From: an uncultured Bacteroidales bacterium
GTDB taxonomy: Bacteria; Bacteroidota; Bacteroidia; Bacteroidales; FEN-979
Length of the DNA: 64,000 nt
Assembly: GCA_903885595.1 (NCBI GenBank)
Contig: CAISJJ010000373.1
Location: 1-64,000 of the forward strand
Direction: 5' to 3'
Shown: in pieces, positions 18,584 through 27,722 of the stretch
How the letters are laid out: the number at the start of each line of letters is the position of its first letter
How positions within the stretch are numbered: the first letter of the stretch is position 1
Notes under the pieces: generated by a model
Told to the model about the DNA's origin: nothing
The model's database searches: none
The model's input: only the letters and a program-made list of their open reading frames with translations
Translations under genes and position numbers: made by a program

Positions 18584-19576
18584 TCATTTTTTTACGAGTT
18601 GCTCATAAATATCAGTAAATTTCATTCCAATCACTTCAGGTCGGAAACGTTTAATGTTTTCGAATCCTTTGTCAATCAATTGCATGCGAAGAGTGGCATT
18701 GTTTATTAAAAGACTGACAGCATCTCTTATCGCTTCGGTATTTTCTGCATTGATAATCAACGCTGCATCGCCAGCTACTTCTGGGAGGGAGGAGTTATTG
18801 CCTGTAATTACAGGCCTGCCAATGGCATTGGCTTCCAGGATTGGCAACCCAAAACCCTCATACAAGGAGGCAAACAGGACTATATCTGCATTACGATATT
18901 TGTCAAGTACCTGACCATAAGGGATGTTAAAATAATTTTCAAATCTGATTTTATACTTGTCCAGTAACTCAATGTGCTCAGTTGTTAATTTACCGATGAT
19001 GACAAGGGTTACATCAAGCCCACCAAGGGCCGGGATTACCCTATGAAGGTTTTTATTCGGGGTGGTGCCGATATGAAGGATAACGGGATTTTGCACATTA
19101 AATTCACGTTCGAATGGAGTGATTTCAGAAGAAATACAATCATGCACCACGAGAATTTTTTCAGCTTTAATACCAGTTTCTTTAATTAATTCGTTCCTGA
19201 TAAAATCAGATATGACAGTGATGTACCTCACCCGCATGGCAGGAAGTGTAAACCAGAAAAATTTCAAAACAGCAAGCCGTATTCCTCTTGTTGAGGATAA
19301 AATGCGTAAATCATGGATGGTCAAAATTGTTTTGTGCTTTTTCATAAAAATAGCGATATAATGCACATCGCCGGTAATATGATTAACATCCCCCTGATGA
19401 AGGGCGGCATCAAGGGTATTGTAAACTCTTTTCCATAAACCCATGCTGTTTTGCTTCATAACGTATCGCACCGGTTTGACATAAACGGGTAACGCAGTGA
19501 TGATGGTATCGAAAAGTTCTTCAATGCTGTGATGCCATGGAGCATTGGCTTTACGGAAAAAAAACACAGTACGCAT
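18584..19576 (-). CDS. Glycosyltransferase family 4 (GT-B)
   Basis: A 330-residue GT-B glycosyltransferase, short for the family. The N-terminal part has VHYIAIFM and TIHDLRILS; the second domain has ILHIGTTPNKNLHRVI and the EX7E motif in SLYEGFGLPILEA, followed by GRPVITGNNSSLPEV. This pattern is close to mannosyl- and rhamnosyl-transferases of O-antigen loci. It lies 50 bases downstream of the receiver gene that heads the operon and ends one base before the next GT4 gene. The role is inferred from family and context only. Confidence 0.91.
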   Translation of the reverse strand: MRTVFFFRKANAPWHHSIEELFDTIITALPVYVKPVRYVMKQNSMGLWKRVYNTLDAALHQGDVNHITGDVHYIAIFMKKHKTILTIHDLRILSSTRGIRLAVLKFFWFTLPAMRVRYITVISDFIRNELIKETGIKAEKILVVHDCISSEITPFEREFNVQNPVILHIGTTPNKNLHRVIPALGGLDVTLVIIGKLTTEHIELLDKYKIRFENYFNIPYGQVLDKYRNADIVLFASLYEGFGLPILEANAIGRPVITGNNSSLPEVAGDAALIINAENTEAIRDAVSLLINNATLRMQLIDKGFENIKRFRPEVIGMKFTDIYEQLVKK

Positions 19577-19626
19577 CAGATAGTCTCAATCATCGAATGA
19601 AAAAACTACAGTAGATTTGAACAATT

Positions 19627-20067
19627 TTAATCGTTATCCATAAGAAATTTCCTGATCTTTGAAATTGCTTTTTTTACGGGCTTGTTGGCAGATTGACTCT
19701 GAATCTCCGATTCAATTTTCTTTAACACGGGCAGGAGGTTTTCAAATGCCTTTTCATCTTTTTTAATATAATCAAGCGCTCCTTGTTTTATTGATTGAAC
19801 CGCCAGTTTGACATTCTTTTGCCCCGACATGAAAATGACCCGCAGGTCAGGTTTATATGCCCTGATCTTTTGTAAAACCTCCACGCCGTTTACCAGACCA
19901 AGTTGCTGATCCATGATAATCACATCAGGAACTCTTTCTTCGTATACCTGAAGGAGGCACTCCAGCCCATTGTCAACATGTTTGACATCGTCATAACCTG
20001 CATTACGTAATAATTCAAGAAGCATTGTTGAATAAAATGGATCATCCTCAACTAAAAGTATAAACAT
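19627..20067 (-). CDS. Stand-alone receiver-domain response regulator
   Basis: A 146-residue single-domain response regulator. I start it at the ATG at 20067 because the protein then begins directly with MFILLVEDD; an upstream in-frame ATG at 20091 adds only eight unlikely residues. Acidic pair D8/D9, phospho-acceptor D53, S81 and K102/K103 complete the receiver site. Residues 115-146 are a basic tail (KPVKKAISKIRKF) with no DNA-binding domain. It is the first gene of the glycosyltransferase operon and lies divergent from the large hybrid kinase at 20213, which is a plausible phosphodonor. The output would have to be protein-protein contact. Domain call is firm; partner is inferred. Confidence 0.92.
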   Translation of the reverse strand: MFILLVEDDPFYSTMLLELLRNAGYDDVKHVDNGLECLLQVYEERVPDVIIMDQQLGLVNGVEVLQKIRAYKPDLRVIFMSGQKNVKLAVQSIKQGALDYIKKDEKAFENLLPVLKKIESEIQSQSANKPVKKAISKIRKFLMDND

Positions 20068-20106
20068 GGTTTTGAATTTTATGGTGAGCAAGTTAAGAAT
20101 ATTTCA

Positions 20107-20141
20107 TTACTTTTGAAGTAACAACGCGTACAACAAAGTTA
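20107..20141 (-). promoter_or_regulatory. -7 box and leader inverted repeat of receiver/glycosyltransferase operon
   Basis: On the minus strand 20141-20134 reads TAACTTTG, an exact TAnnTTTG match, 66 bases upstream of the receiver ATG. Between the box and the gene, 20107-20121 is a perfect inverted repeat TTACTT-TTG-AAGTAA, which could be an operator or a small leader hairpin. No clean -33 TTTG is visible. This 145-base spacer also has to serve the divergent kinase gene. Confidence 0.4.
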
Positions 20142-20212
20142 CTATATTTTCTTGCGTAAGATAATCTAAAGAAAATATTCATCCGTTTAATAATTTTTTG
20201 CAAGTAATTAAC

Positions 20213-23200
20213 ATGGAAAAAAACCGCCTGCATCAGACTTTATTAGAATTGGCGCTGTCGGCCGGAAGCAGCCTTGAAGATTCCGATGGTAATCTGGTGA
20301 GTTTTCTTAACAATGCAAGCCCGGTATTCACTCAGAAACTTGAATGTCGCGGGGTATGTGTTCTGCAAAGTGATGATCAAGGGTTTATGGTTGTTTATAA
20401 CAATAGTCTGCTTGAGCAACCCGATAATCCCGTGTCGGCGATTGTTGAGGCAGGTATGATGAACCCGCTGGATTCCGGTAAAATTCCACCTTTCAGAATT
20501 ATCAGGAATGATTTGTTTTATCATGTTTTTTATTTGAAAAACTTCGGATTGTTGCTCCTTTCGCGGGAAAGCTCCCTTGACGAAGAACTGATCGGTCAAC
20601 TACTGCCGGTTATCAACATGTTTGCTACTTTATGCTCTTACTGCCTGGAAACAGGCAGGCATCGGAGCATAGAGGAAAAGTTACAGCAGGATCGGAATCT
20701 TTTACATACCATCATCAACCATATTCCCGATCCAATCTACGTCAAGGATCTTGAAGGACGAAAAATCCTGCTTAACAAAGCTGAAGCGGATCTGTTAGGC
20801 GCTTCATCTGTCGGACAGGTTTTAGGGAAAACCGATGACGAGTTTTATCCACCGGAAGTGGCGGCAAAAACGAGGATAGAGGATCAACGAATTATTAAAT
20901 CTGAATCCCCGATGATTCATGAGGAAGGCAATCTGATAACAAGAACAGGTCAGGTGCTGTGGTTTGATGGCAATAAAATCCCCTATTTTGATGATAAAGG
21001 GAATATTCTCGGTATTGTGGGAATCAGCCACAATATAACTACCCGAAAGCAGGCAGAGAAGGAAAGTCATGAGAATACAGAAAAGTATCAATCTATTTTT
21101 AATTCTTTCATCGACCTGTATTACAGGACTGATATCGAAGGAAACATTCTGACACTTTCACCTTCAGTTTACCCGTTGTCGGGTTTTAAACCTTATGAAC
21201 TCATCGGGAAAAATGTTGCCATATTATATGTTAACCCCGAAATCCGCAAGAAAATGATTGAACTCCTGAAAAAAAAGGGGTCCGTCAATGATTTTGAAAA
21301 TATCCTGAAAAAGAAAGATGGCACCCTGGTGCCGGTATCCATCACCAGTCATCTTGTCATGGACGCAGATGGCCAGCCTCATTATATTGAAGGGACCCTT
21401 CGAGATATTACCGACCGGAAGGAGAATACAGAAAAACTGGGGAAACTGCTTCACCTGCAAAACCTTCTCACACAACTTGCCACTGAATTTATCAACATTC
21501 CGGTTGAAAATAGTGATGAAGCTGTAAACAGGCTGCTTACCCTTATTGGCGAACAAAACAAAATTGACAGGGTTTATATCTTCCATTACGATTTTGTTTC
21601 CAGTACCATGTCAAACACACATGAATGGTGCGCAGACGGCATAACTCCGGAAATTGCTAACCTGCAAATGATTCCACTTTCACTATTTCCCTTATGGATC
21701 GATACACACCTGATGGGAGAGATTCTTACTGTTCCGGATGTGTCAGAACTGGAAACAGAGAGTGTTCTCAGACAAATACTTGAGCCACAAGGCATCAAGA
21801 CATTGATAACCGTTCCTTTGATTTTAGATGGCGAGTGTCTTGGGTTTGTCGGATTTGATTCGGTAAGAACAGTCAAACAATGGAGTAAGGAGGAGATCAC
21901 CATTCTCAGGCTGCTGGCCGATCTGCTGTGCAATGTCATTGACAGGAAGCGAACCGAGCAGGCGCTTGTTACCCGTGAAGCTTACCTGAAGTCGATATTT
22001 AATAATGTGCCTTACCTGATGTGGCTGAAAGATACGGGAGGACGGTATTTGATCGTAAACCAGCCCTTTCTCGATTACTTTAGCTTCACCGGCCATGATT
22101 CACCAATCGGCAAAACAGCGAGTGATTTATGGTCATCGGAGATTTCCCATGTTTTTGTTGACCAGGACAGTGAGGTTTTAGAATCGAGGAAGTTAATGAT
22201 CATTGAAGAACAGGTGGATTTTCACGGGAAAAAGGTCTGGTTCGAAATTTTCAGAGCACCTATACTTGACCCGAATGGAAAACTCCTTGGAACGACAGGT
22301 ATAGCGCGTGATATCACGAGCAGGATCAATGCTGACCTTGAACTGACGAAGGCCAAGCAGGCTGCCGAATCCTCGAATATTGCCAAAACCCATTTCCTGG
22401 CAAACATGAGCCACGAAATCAGAACCCCACTCAATGCAATTATTGGCATGATCAGGTTACTGCGTGAAACCTATCTTGATCTCCCGCAGTTGAAACTGCT
22501 GGGTAATATGAATACAGCATCAGATAATCTGTTGACAGTGATCAATGATATATTGGATTTCTCAAAAATTGAATCGGGACAGATTGACCTCGATAAAACA
22601 GATTTCAGCATCGGTGAACTTTGCCGCAGGGTATACGATGCCAATGAATACAGGGCCGAGGGTAAAAATATTAAACTGATGTATTCAATTGATCCTGTCA
22701 TCTCCGAGTTCTTAAAAGGTGATCCTGTCCGTCTTCATCAGATTCTTAACAACCTCGTAAGTAATGCGATCAAATTCACACAGGAGGGGAGAGTGGAATT
22801 GCATTGTAAATTAATTGGAAACGAGGAAAATAAAAGTAAGATCCTTTTTGTGGTTGAGGATACCGGGATCGGGATCAGTCCTGAAAACCAAATAAAAATA
22901 TTCCAAAGTTTTCAGCAGGAAGATGAAAGCATTACCCGCACTTATGGAGGCACAGGACTTGGCCTGGCGATCAGCAAGCAATTGGTTGAATTAATGGGAG
23001 GTAAGCTTTGCCTGGAAAGCACAAAGAATGTGGGCAGCAGTTTTTTCTTTACGCTCGACATCCCAAACGGATCGGCATTTAAACAGAAAACGGAGGAAGC
23101 AACTGCAGAACCTGAGTCGGCGAGTTTGAAAGGGTTTCGGATTTTGCTGGTGGAAGACAATAAATTCAACCAGTTCATTGCGCAATCTATTATAGAAAAA

Positions 23201-23878
23201 TGGGGAGCCTCCACGATGATTGCTGAAGATGGACAGCAGGCTCTTTCTATTCTGAATACCGAAAAATTTGACCTGATCCTTATGGATATTCAAATGCCGG
23301 TGATGGATGGCCTGACCGCGGCTAACCTGATAAGGCTGAATCTGAAATTGGACACACCAATCCTGGCGCTGACAGCCAATGTGGTAAAGGGAATTGTAGA
23401 ACGATGCGCAGAAGCTGGTATGCAGGGGTATATATCGAAACCATTTGATGAAGATGAACTTTTTTCAAAAATAATTTCGGTGATTCATGAAAAACCGGGA
23501 AGGGACATTACCTTTTCACCCGATATCCCGGAAGTTATTGTTGCAGATACCAGCAGGTTATCAAAAATGGTAGGGAATGAAAAGTTAATGCTGAACAGGA
23601 TGATCCTCAAGTTTCTTGAAGTAACTCCTGAGTATATGCTTGAATTATCTGATGCAGGGCAGAACAAGGATGTTGATGCAATCGGGAGGATTTCGCACAA
23701 GATCAAATCGAGCATCGACCTGGTTTCGACAGATACCATGCGGGATCTGATAAAACTGATCAATGATAAAAGCAAATCTCCTGACGGCCTTGATACACTT
23801 CAGGAAATGATTCAAAAATTTGGTACATACTTCGAATTGCTCACAAAGCAGCTGGGTGAGCAGCTTAAAATGAGTTAA
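20213..23878 (+). CDS. Hybrid histidine kinase PASx3-GAF-HisKA-HATPase-REC-Hpt
   Basis: A 1221-residue soluble phosphorelay kinase from the ATG at 20213; an in-frame TTG at 20198 is less likely. The N-terminal 155 residues resemble a degenerate GAF. PAS domains lie at about 160-285, 290-405 and 590-705, with a GAF at about 415-580. HisKA has H734 in ANMSHEIRTPLN. The ATPase has the N-box NNLVSNAIKF, DTGIGI and GGTGLGLAI. REC carries D1025 in LILMDIQMP, and a C-terminal Hpt has H1162 in ISHKIKSS. No transmembrane segment is seen, so signals are sensed in the cytoplasm. It is divergent from the polysaccharide operon and followed 22 bases later by a YdcF-like gene. The paralogue at 24680 has the same catalytic half. 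A final receiver is needed to accept phosphate from Hpt. Confidence 0.94.
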   Translation: MEKNRLHQTLLELALSAGSSLEDSDGNLVSFLNNASPVFTQKLECRGVCVLQSDDQGFMVVYNNSLLEQPDNPVSAIVEAGMMNPLDSGKIPPFRIIRNDLFYHVFYLKNFGLLLLSRESSLDEELIGQLLPVINMFATLCSYCLETGRHRSIEEKLQQDRNLLHTIINHIPDPIYVKDLEGRKILLNKAEADLLGASSVGQVLGKTDDEFYPPEVAAKTRIEDQRIIKSESPMIHEEGNLITRTGQVLWFDGNKIPYFDDKGNILGIVGISHNITTRKQAEKESHENTEKYQSIFNSFIDLYYRTDIEGNILTLSPSVYPLSGFKPYELIGKNVAILYVNPEIRKKMIELLKKKGSVNDFENILKKKDGTLVPVSITSHLVMDADGQPHYIEGTLRDITDRKENTEKLGKLLHLQNLLTQLATEFINIPVENSDEAVNRLLTLIGEQNKIDRVYIFHYDFVSSTMSNTHEWCADGITPEIANLQMIPLSLFPLWIDTHLMGEILTVPDVSELETESVLRQILEPQGIKTLITVPLILDGECLGFVGFDSVRTVKQWSKEEITILRLLADLLCNVIDRKRTEQALVTREAYLKSIFNNVPYLMWLKDTGGRYLIVNQPFLDYFSFTGHDSPIGKTASDLWSSEISHVFVDQDSEVLESRKLMIIEEQVDFHGKKVWFEIFRAPILDPNGKLLGTTGIARDITSRINADLELTKAKQAAESSNIAKTHFLANMSHEIRTPLNAIIGMIRLLRETYLDLPQLKLLGNMNTASDNLLTVINDILDFSKIESGQIDLDKTDFSIGELCRRVYDANEYRAEGKNIKLMYSIDPVISEFLKGDPVRLHQILNNLVSNAIKFTQEGRVELHCKLIGNEENKSKILFVVEDTGIGISPENQIKIFQSFQQEDESITRTYGGTGLGLAISKQLVELMGGKLCLESTKNVGSSFFFTLDIPNGSAFKQKTEEATAEPESASLKGFRILLVEDNKFNQFIAQSIIEKWGASTMIAEDGQQALSILNTEKFDLILMDIQMPVMDGLTAANLIRLNLKLDTPILALTANVVKGIVERCAEAGMQGYISKPFDEDELFSKIISVIHEKPGRDITFSPDIPEVIVADTSRLSKMVGNEKLMLNRMILKFLEVTPEYMLELSDAGQNKDVDAIGRISHKIKSSIDLVSTDTMRDLIKLINDKSKSPDGLDTLQEMIQKFGTYFELLTKQLGEQLKMS

Positions 23879-23900
23879 TCCAATCAGGGGATTTCGAGTC

Positions 23901-24683
23901 ATGCAAGGTGTTGATTTTAATTTCTACAAAGCTTTTTTACAGTTTGTCATGCCGCTGGGTATTGCGATTGCCGTTTTTGTGATGGGTTTGATTCTCCTTG
24001 TTCTGGGCCCCGGGAAAAAAACGGGAATCTTCTTATTTTCGTGTTCAATCCTGTGGCTTTGGTTTTGGAGTATGCCAATATGGAGCGATTTTATCCGGAG
24101 CAAACTGGAGTCACAATATTTATACCAGCCCGCCAGCATGTATCCGAAGGCAGATGCAATCGTTGTTTTGGGTGGCGGCGTGAGGGGATATGCCGGGAAG
24201 AAGGTTCCGGCGCTTGATCTTACAAGGGCAGCCGACCGTGAATTATTTGCATCACAGCTATATCATGCCCGAAAGGCCGGAATTATTATGTTAAGTGGAG
24301 GAGCAGAGCCGGTGTTAAGAACCGGCACTTCGGCTTTCGCGGTAAAGGAATTCCTGATAATCCTTGGAGTTCCCTCCGCGTGCATCAGGATTGGCGCTGG
24401 TAGCAGGAATACCCTTGAAAATGTGCAAGAGGTCGGCAAAATGATGAAGGAATTACAAGGAGACACCATTCTATTGGTCACGTCGGCCCTGCATATGCCA
24501 CGTGCTGCATGGCTCTTTTCACGTACCGGACTGCATGTTGTTCCGGCCCCGGCCGATTTTGAGACAGTTCCCGTTCCTTTTAAACTGATTCGATTGCTGC
24601 CTGATGCCGAAGCATTGGAAAACAGCTCACGTGCAGCTAAAGAACTAATCGGTTTGTGGTTTTATAAATTAACGGCAAATTAA
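23901..24683 (+). CDS. YdcF/ElyC-family (DUF218) membrane protein
   Basis: A 260-residue protein with two N-terminal membrane helices (about 12-35 and 40-58) and a DUF218 domain from about 80 to 250. The DUF218 domain is marked by DAIVVLGGGV, LSGGAEPVL, SRNTLENVQEV and LVTSALHMPRAAWLF. The architecture matches E. coli ElyC/YcbC, linked to undecaprenyl-phosphate and peptidoglycan homeostasis, and SanA-like proteins. The active domain would be periplasmic. It follows the large hybrid kinase by 22 bases on the same strand and meets the convergent kinase gene with a 4-base overlap at TTAA. An effect on lipid-carrier supply for the neighbouring polysaccharide locus is plausible but inferred. Confidence 0.88.
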   Translation: MQGVDFNFYKAFLQFVMPLGIAIAVFVMGLILLVLGPGKKTGIFLFSCSILWLWFWSMPIWSDFIRSKLESQYLYQPASMYPKADAIVVLGGGVRGYAGKKVPALDLTRAADRELFASQLYHARKAGIIMLSGGAEPVLRTGTSAFAVKEFLIILGVPSACIRIGAGSRNTLENVQEVGKMMKELQGDTILLVTSALHMPRAAWLFSRTGLHVVPAPADFETVPVPFKLIRLLPDAEALENSSRAAKELIGLWFYKLTAN

Positions 24684-27520
24684 GATTTTACCGGGTTATC
24701 AGCAACCCATTTTTCAAGTTGGGAGATCATCAGGGGGAATGTTGTTTTAATTTGTTTGAATAACTCCGGGAGTTGATCAAGGTTGTGCTTTTCCCTGCTG
24801 TAATGGTGGATCAGTGTAATAGAATCACGGATTGATTGCGTAGCTATCAGATCGAGGCTTGATTTTATTTTATGCGATGTAAGCACAATCTCCTCAAAAT
24901 TATCCTCTTTGTATGCCTGTAACAAGGCCTGGTAATATTCCGGGATAAATTGAAGAAATTTGTTGATCATTAAATGGACCTGTTCTTCATTATTGCTTAA
25001 AAACCTGGAAAGTTTGGTCAGGTCAAAATGAATTTCTTCGCTCAGAATGTCAAATGAAACACTATCCCGGGAGTCGGCCTCCGTAATGATAAACTCGGGT
25101 ATGATACCTACCGCTTTCAGTAATTTAATATACAGATCTTCCTCGTCGAATGGTTTCGTGATATATTCATTCATGCCGGCATCATAGGCCCTCTGAATAG
25201 CCTCTTTTGTGACATTTGCCGTGAGGGCGATGATTGGAATGCTTTTATTGATCTCATCCCGGATTATCCTGGTTGCGGTCACTCCATCCATGACAGGCAT
25301 CTGCATATCCATTAAGACAATATCGTAGGCGGTTTGCTTCAGAAGTTCAACCGCTATTACTCCATTCTCGGCGATTTCGGTTGTTGCACCCCATTTCTCA
25401 ATGATTGATTTGACAATGAACTGATTAAATTCATTGTCTTCAACGATCAGAATCCTTTTATTTTCCAGCGTACGCGGGACGATTTTTACTTTTTCAGGTA
25501 TCTGGTGGAGAACTTTTTCATCGGTGATTTGAAATTCCAGGGTAAAGAAGAAACGGCTGCCTTTTCCCTTTTCACTTTCAACCTGCAGTTGCCCTGCCAT
25601 CAGTTCAACCAATTGCTTGCTGATGGCAAGGCCAAGACCTGTGCCACCGTATACCCTTGTCACACTTTCATCCTCCTGCCTGAACCGTTCAAAAATGTTG
25701 CTCAGGTTCTCTTTACTGATACCAATGCCTGTATCAGTAACGGCAAAAAGCAATCTTGCTTTATTAACTGATATATTAGTCAGTTCGGCCGAAATCTCAA
25801 CCCCTCCGGTATGGGTGAATTTTATAGCATTACTGACAAGGTTTGTCAGAATTTGCTGAATTCGGACCGGATCGCCAATCAGGGCGCAGGGAATGCGAGG
25901 ATCAACACGGGTTGTAAGGGTAATCATTTTTTCTTCGGCAGTATGTTCAATGAAACTGTACACCCGTTTTATCATGTCATGAACATTGAAAGGAACAGAT
26001 TCGAGGTCAATTTTCCCAGCTTCAATTTTTGAGAAATCGAGAATCTCATTTATTATTCCCAACAGATTTTCACCGGACATGATCAATTTGTCATTGAATT
26101 TTTTCTGTTCCTGGTTCAGTGGGGTTTCCTTCATGAGTTTCGATAAACCAATCACTGCATTCAGCGGGGTACGGATTTCGTGGCTCATTTTGGCGAGAAA
26201 AAGACTTTTTGATGAATTTGCAGATTCAGCCTCTGCCATCGCTTTCCGCAGGTCGGTTTCGGTTTTTTTACGGGAGGTTATATCGCTGTATTGCCAAAGA
26301 TTTCCAAGAAATTTTGTATTAAGAAATATCGGGATGTAGTCCCGTTCAAAAAACCGGTGATCGGCCAGTTCAAGTTCTTCTCCAATTACTGATTTTTTTT
26401 TATCGAGAATGATATTAATCCGTTTAACAAAGAGGTCCGGATCATGAAACAAGTGCATGGATTGATCGGCCGAATTCGTGCAATCTGATCCCAGCAGCAG
26501 TGAAGGATCCACCGGGATGCTGAACATGTTGCAGAATGCTTTGTTGATCAGGGCAATATTCCTGTTCTGATCTTCCACGAGAATTCCCGAATTCATATTT
26601 GTAATCAGGGTAGCCAACCGGGTCGTGACTGATTCCATCTCATCATGAACTTTTTTTTGCTCAGTGATATCACGCTGAATGGAAATAAAATTGGTAAGTT
26701 CTCCCTGGTTATTAAACACTGGCTGAATTTGCAGTCTCACCCAATATGGGTGTCCGGTTTTATGATAGTTCAGAAGGTCGGTTTCGATGGGAATTTTCTT
26801 AGACACTGCGTCAGCAATTTCAGCGATGACTTGGGTGTTGGTATCTTTTCCCTGAAGGAGATCGCCAGGTTTGATCCCTTTCACCTCCTCAAAAGAGTAC
26901 CCCGTTATTCGTTCAAAACTGTGGTTTACCCATTCTGTAAGCCCCTCTTTGCCTGTAATGATGACAGCATTATCCGTTTCCTGGGCAATCAGCGAGGTCA
27001 GCCGGAGTTCGGAATGGATCAGAATATTGCCATAAATTCCACCTACAATATTGCAGATAAAGGATAATATGGCAACGGTTTCATCACTGAAATGGTTTTT
27101 TTCAGAACTGACAATGCTAAAAACGCCCACCACCTCGTCATTGTTCATGACCGGAATAAAGAGCTTTGAGCGGACAATAAAACCTCTTGATGACGAAACA
27201 GATCTTTGCTCAGGGTCATTCTCAGTATCAGGAATATTCAATATCTTTTTTGTCCGGAAAACATATCCCATATGCCGTTCCATCACCGTTCGGTCTGCTT
27301 CCCTTTGTTCCTCTTCATTGAATCCTTTGGCAACAAGCAATTTAAGCCTGTTTGCATGGAAGTCATAAAGATACAAGCCTGAGAATTCAATTTCCATAAG
27401 ATCATTAAGAACTGCTTCAACCTCAACAGCAAGTTCCTTCAGGTTATGGATCGTTGAATAACCTGATGTGAAGCGGTTCAGTCGGTTTAATAAAACCAGA
27501 TGATCTGTTACTTTCATCAT
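24680..27520 (-). CDS. Hybrid histidine kinase GAF-PASx2-HisKA-HATPase-REC-Hpt
   Basis: A 946-residue soluble hybrid kinase. A GAF domain lies at about 25-165, PAS domains at 175-290 and 300-418, and HisKA follows with H447 in AKMSHEIRTPLN. HATPase (about 545-660) has TNLVSNAIKF, DTGIG and GGTGLGLAI. REC has D738 in IVLMDMQMP, and the C-terminal Hpt has H883 in TSHKIKSS. From HisKA onward it is closely similar to the kinase at 20213-23878, so the pair arose by duplication, but the sensory halves differ. The first PAS has GDLLQGKD where a photoactive LOV domain would have its cysteine, so it is not light-sensing by that route. No DNA-binding partner is encoded nearby. Confidence 0.94.
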   Translation of the reverse strand: MMKVTDHLVLLNRLNRFTSGYSTIHNLKELAVEVEAVLNDLMEIEFSGLYLYDFHANRLKLLVAKGFNEEEQREADRTVMERHMGYVFRTKKILNIPDTENDPEQRSVSSSRGFIVRSKLFIPVMNNDEVVGVFSIVSSEKNHFSDETVAILSFICNIVGGIYGNILIHSELRLTSLIAQETDNAVIITGKEGLTEWVNHSFERITGYSFEEVKGIKPGDLLQGKDTNTQVIAEIADAVSKKIPIETDLLNYHKTGHPYWVRLQIQPVFNNQGELTNFISIQRDITEQKKVHDEMESVTTRLATLITNMNSGILVEDQNRNIALINKAFCNMFSIPVDPSLLLGSDCTNSADQSMHLFHDPDLFVKRINIILDKKKSVIGEELELADHRFFERDYIPIFLNTKFLGNLWQYSDITSRKKTETDLRKAMAEAESANSSKSLFLAKMSHEIRTPLNAVIGLSKLMKETPLNQEQKKFNDKLIMSGENLLGIINEILDFSKIEAGKIDLESVPFNVHDMIKRVYSFIEHTAEEKMITLTTRVDPRIPCALIGDPVRIQQILTNLVSNAIKFTHTGGVEISAELTNISVNKARLLFAVTDTGIGISKENLSNIFERFRQEDESVTRVYGGTGLGLAISKQLVELMAGQLQVESEKGKGSRFFFTLEFQITDEKVLHQIPEKVKIVPRTLENKRILIVEDNEFNQFIVKSIIEKWGATTEIAENGVIAVELLKQTAYDIVLMDMQMPVMDGVTATRIIRDEINKSIPIIALTANVTKEAIQRAYDAGMNEYITKPFDEEDLYIKLLKAVGIIPEFIITEADSRDSVSFDILSEEIHFDLTKLSRFLSNNEEQVHLMINKFLQFIPEYYQALLQAYKEDNFEEIVLTSHKIKSSLDLIATQSIRDSITLIHHYSREKHNLDQLPELFKQIKTTFPLMISQLEKWVADNPVKS

Positions 27521-27722
27521 AAAATCCGCATTATTTAATGAAACTCACCGCAGCCTGGGAACACAATTTATCTTGTTCATAATGTCGGGGTGCATTGTTG
27601 AGGCATACAGATCTTTGAATAAAATCCTCCATGTGTTTTTCTTTTTCTGAATAATGCTCAATTCAAAGGTATAAGGAATCGGATGATGCAGTCTCTGATA
27701 TAAATAAATACTTTCAGATTAA
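27521..27722. other. Spacer between kinase and 5'-nucleotidase genes
   Basis: A 202-base spacer between two minus-strand genes. It should hold the kinase promoter, but I see no exact TAnnTTTG box, no hairpin with a T-run and no convincing short coding sequence. Confidence 0.3.

Noticed and set aside
24680-27520. LOV photoreceptor in the first PAS domain of the kinase
   Set aside because: The segment reads GDLLQGKD and lacks the flavin-binding cysteine needed for LOV photochemistry.
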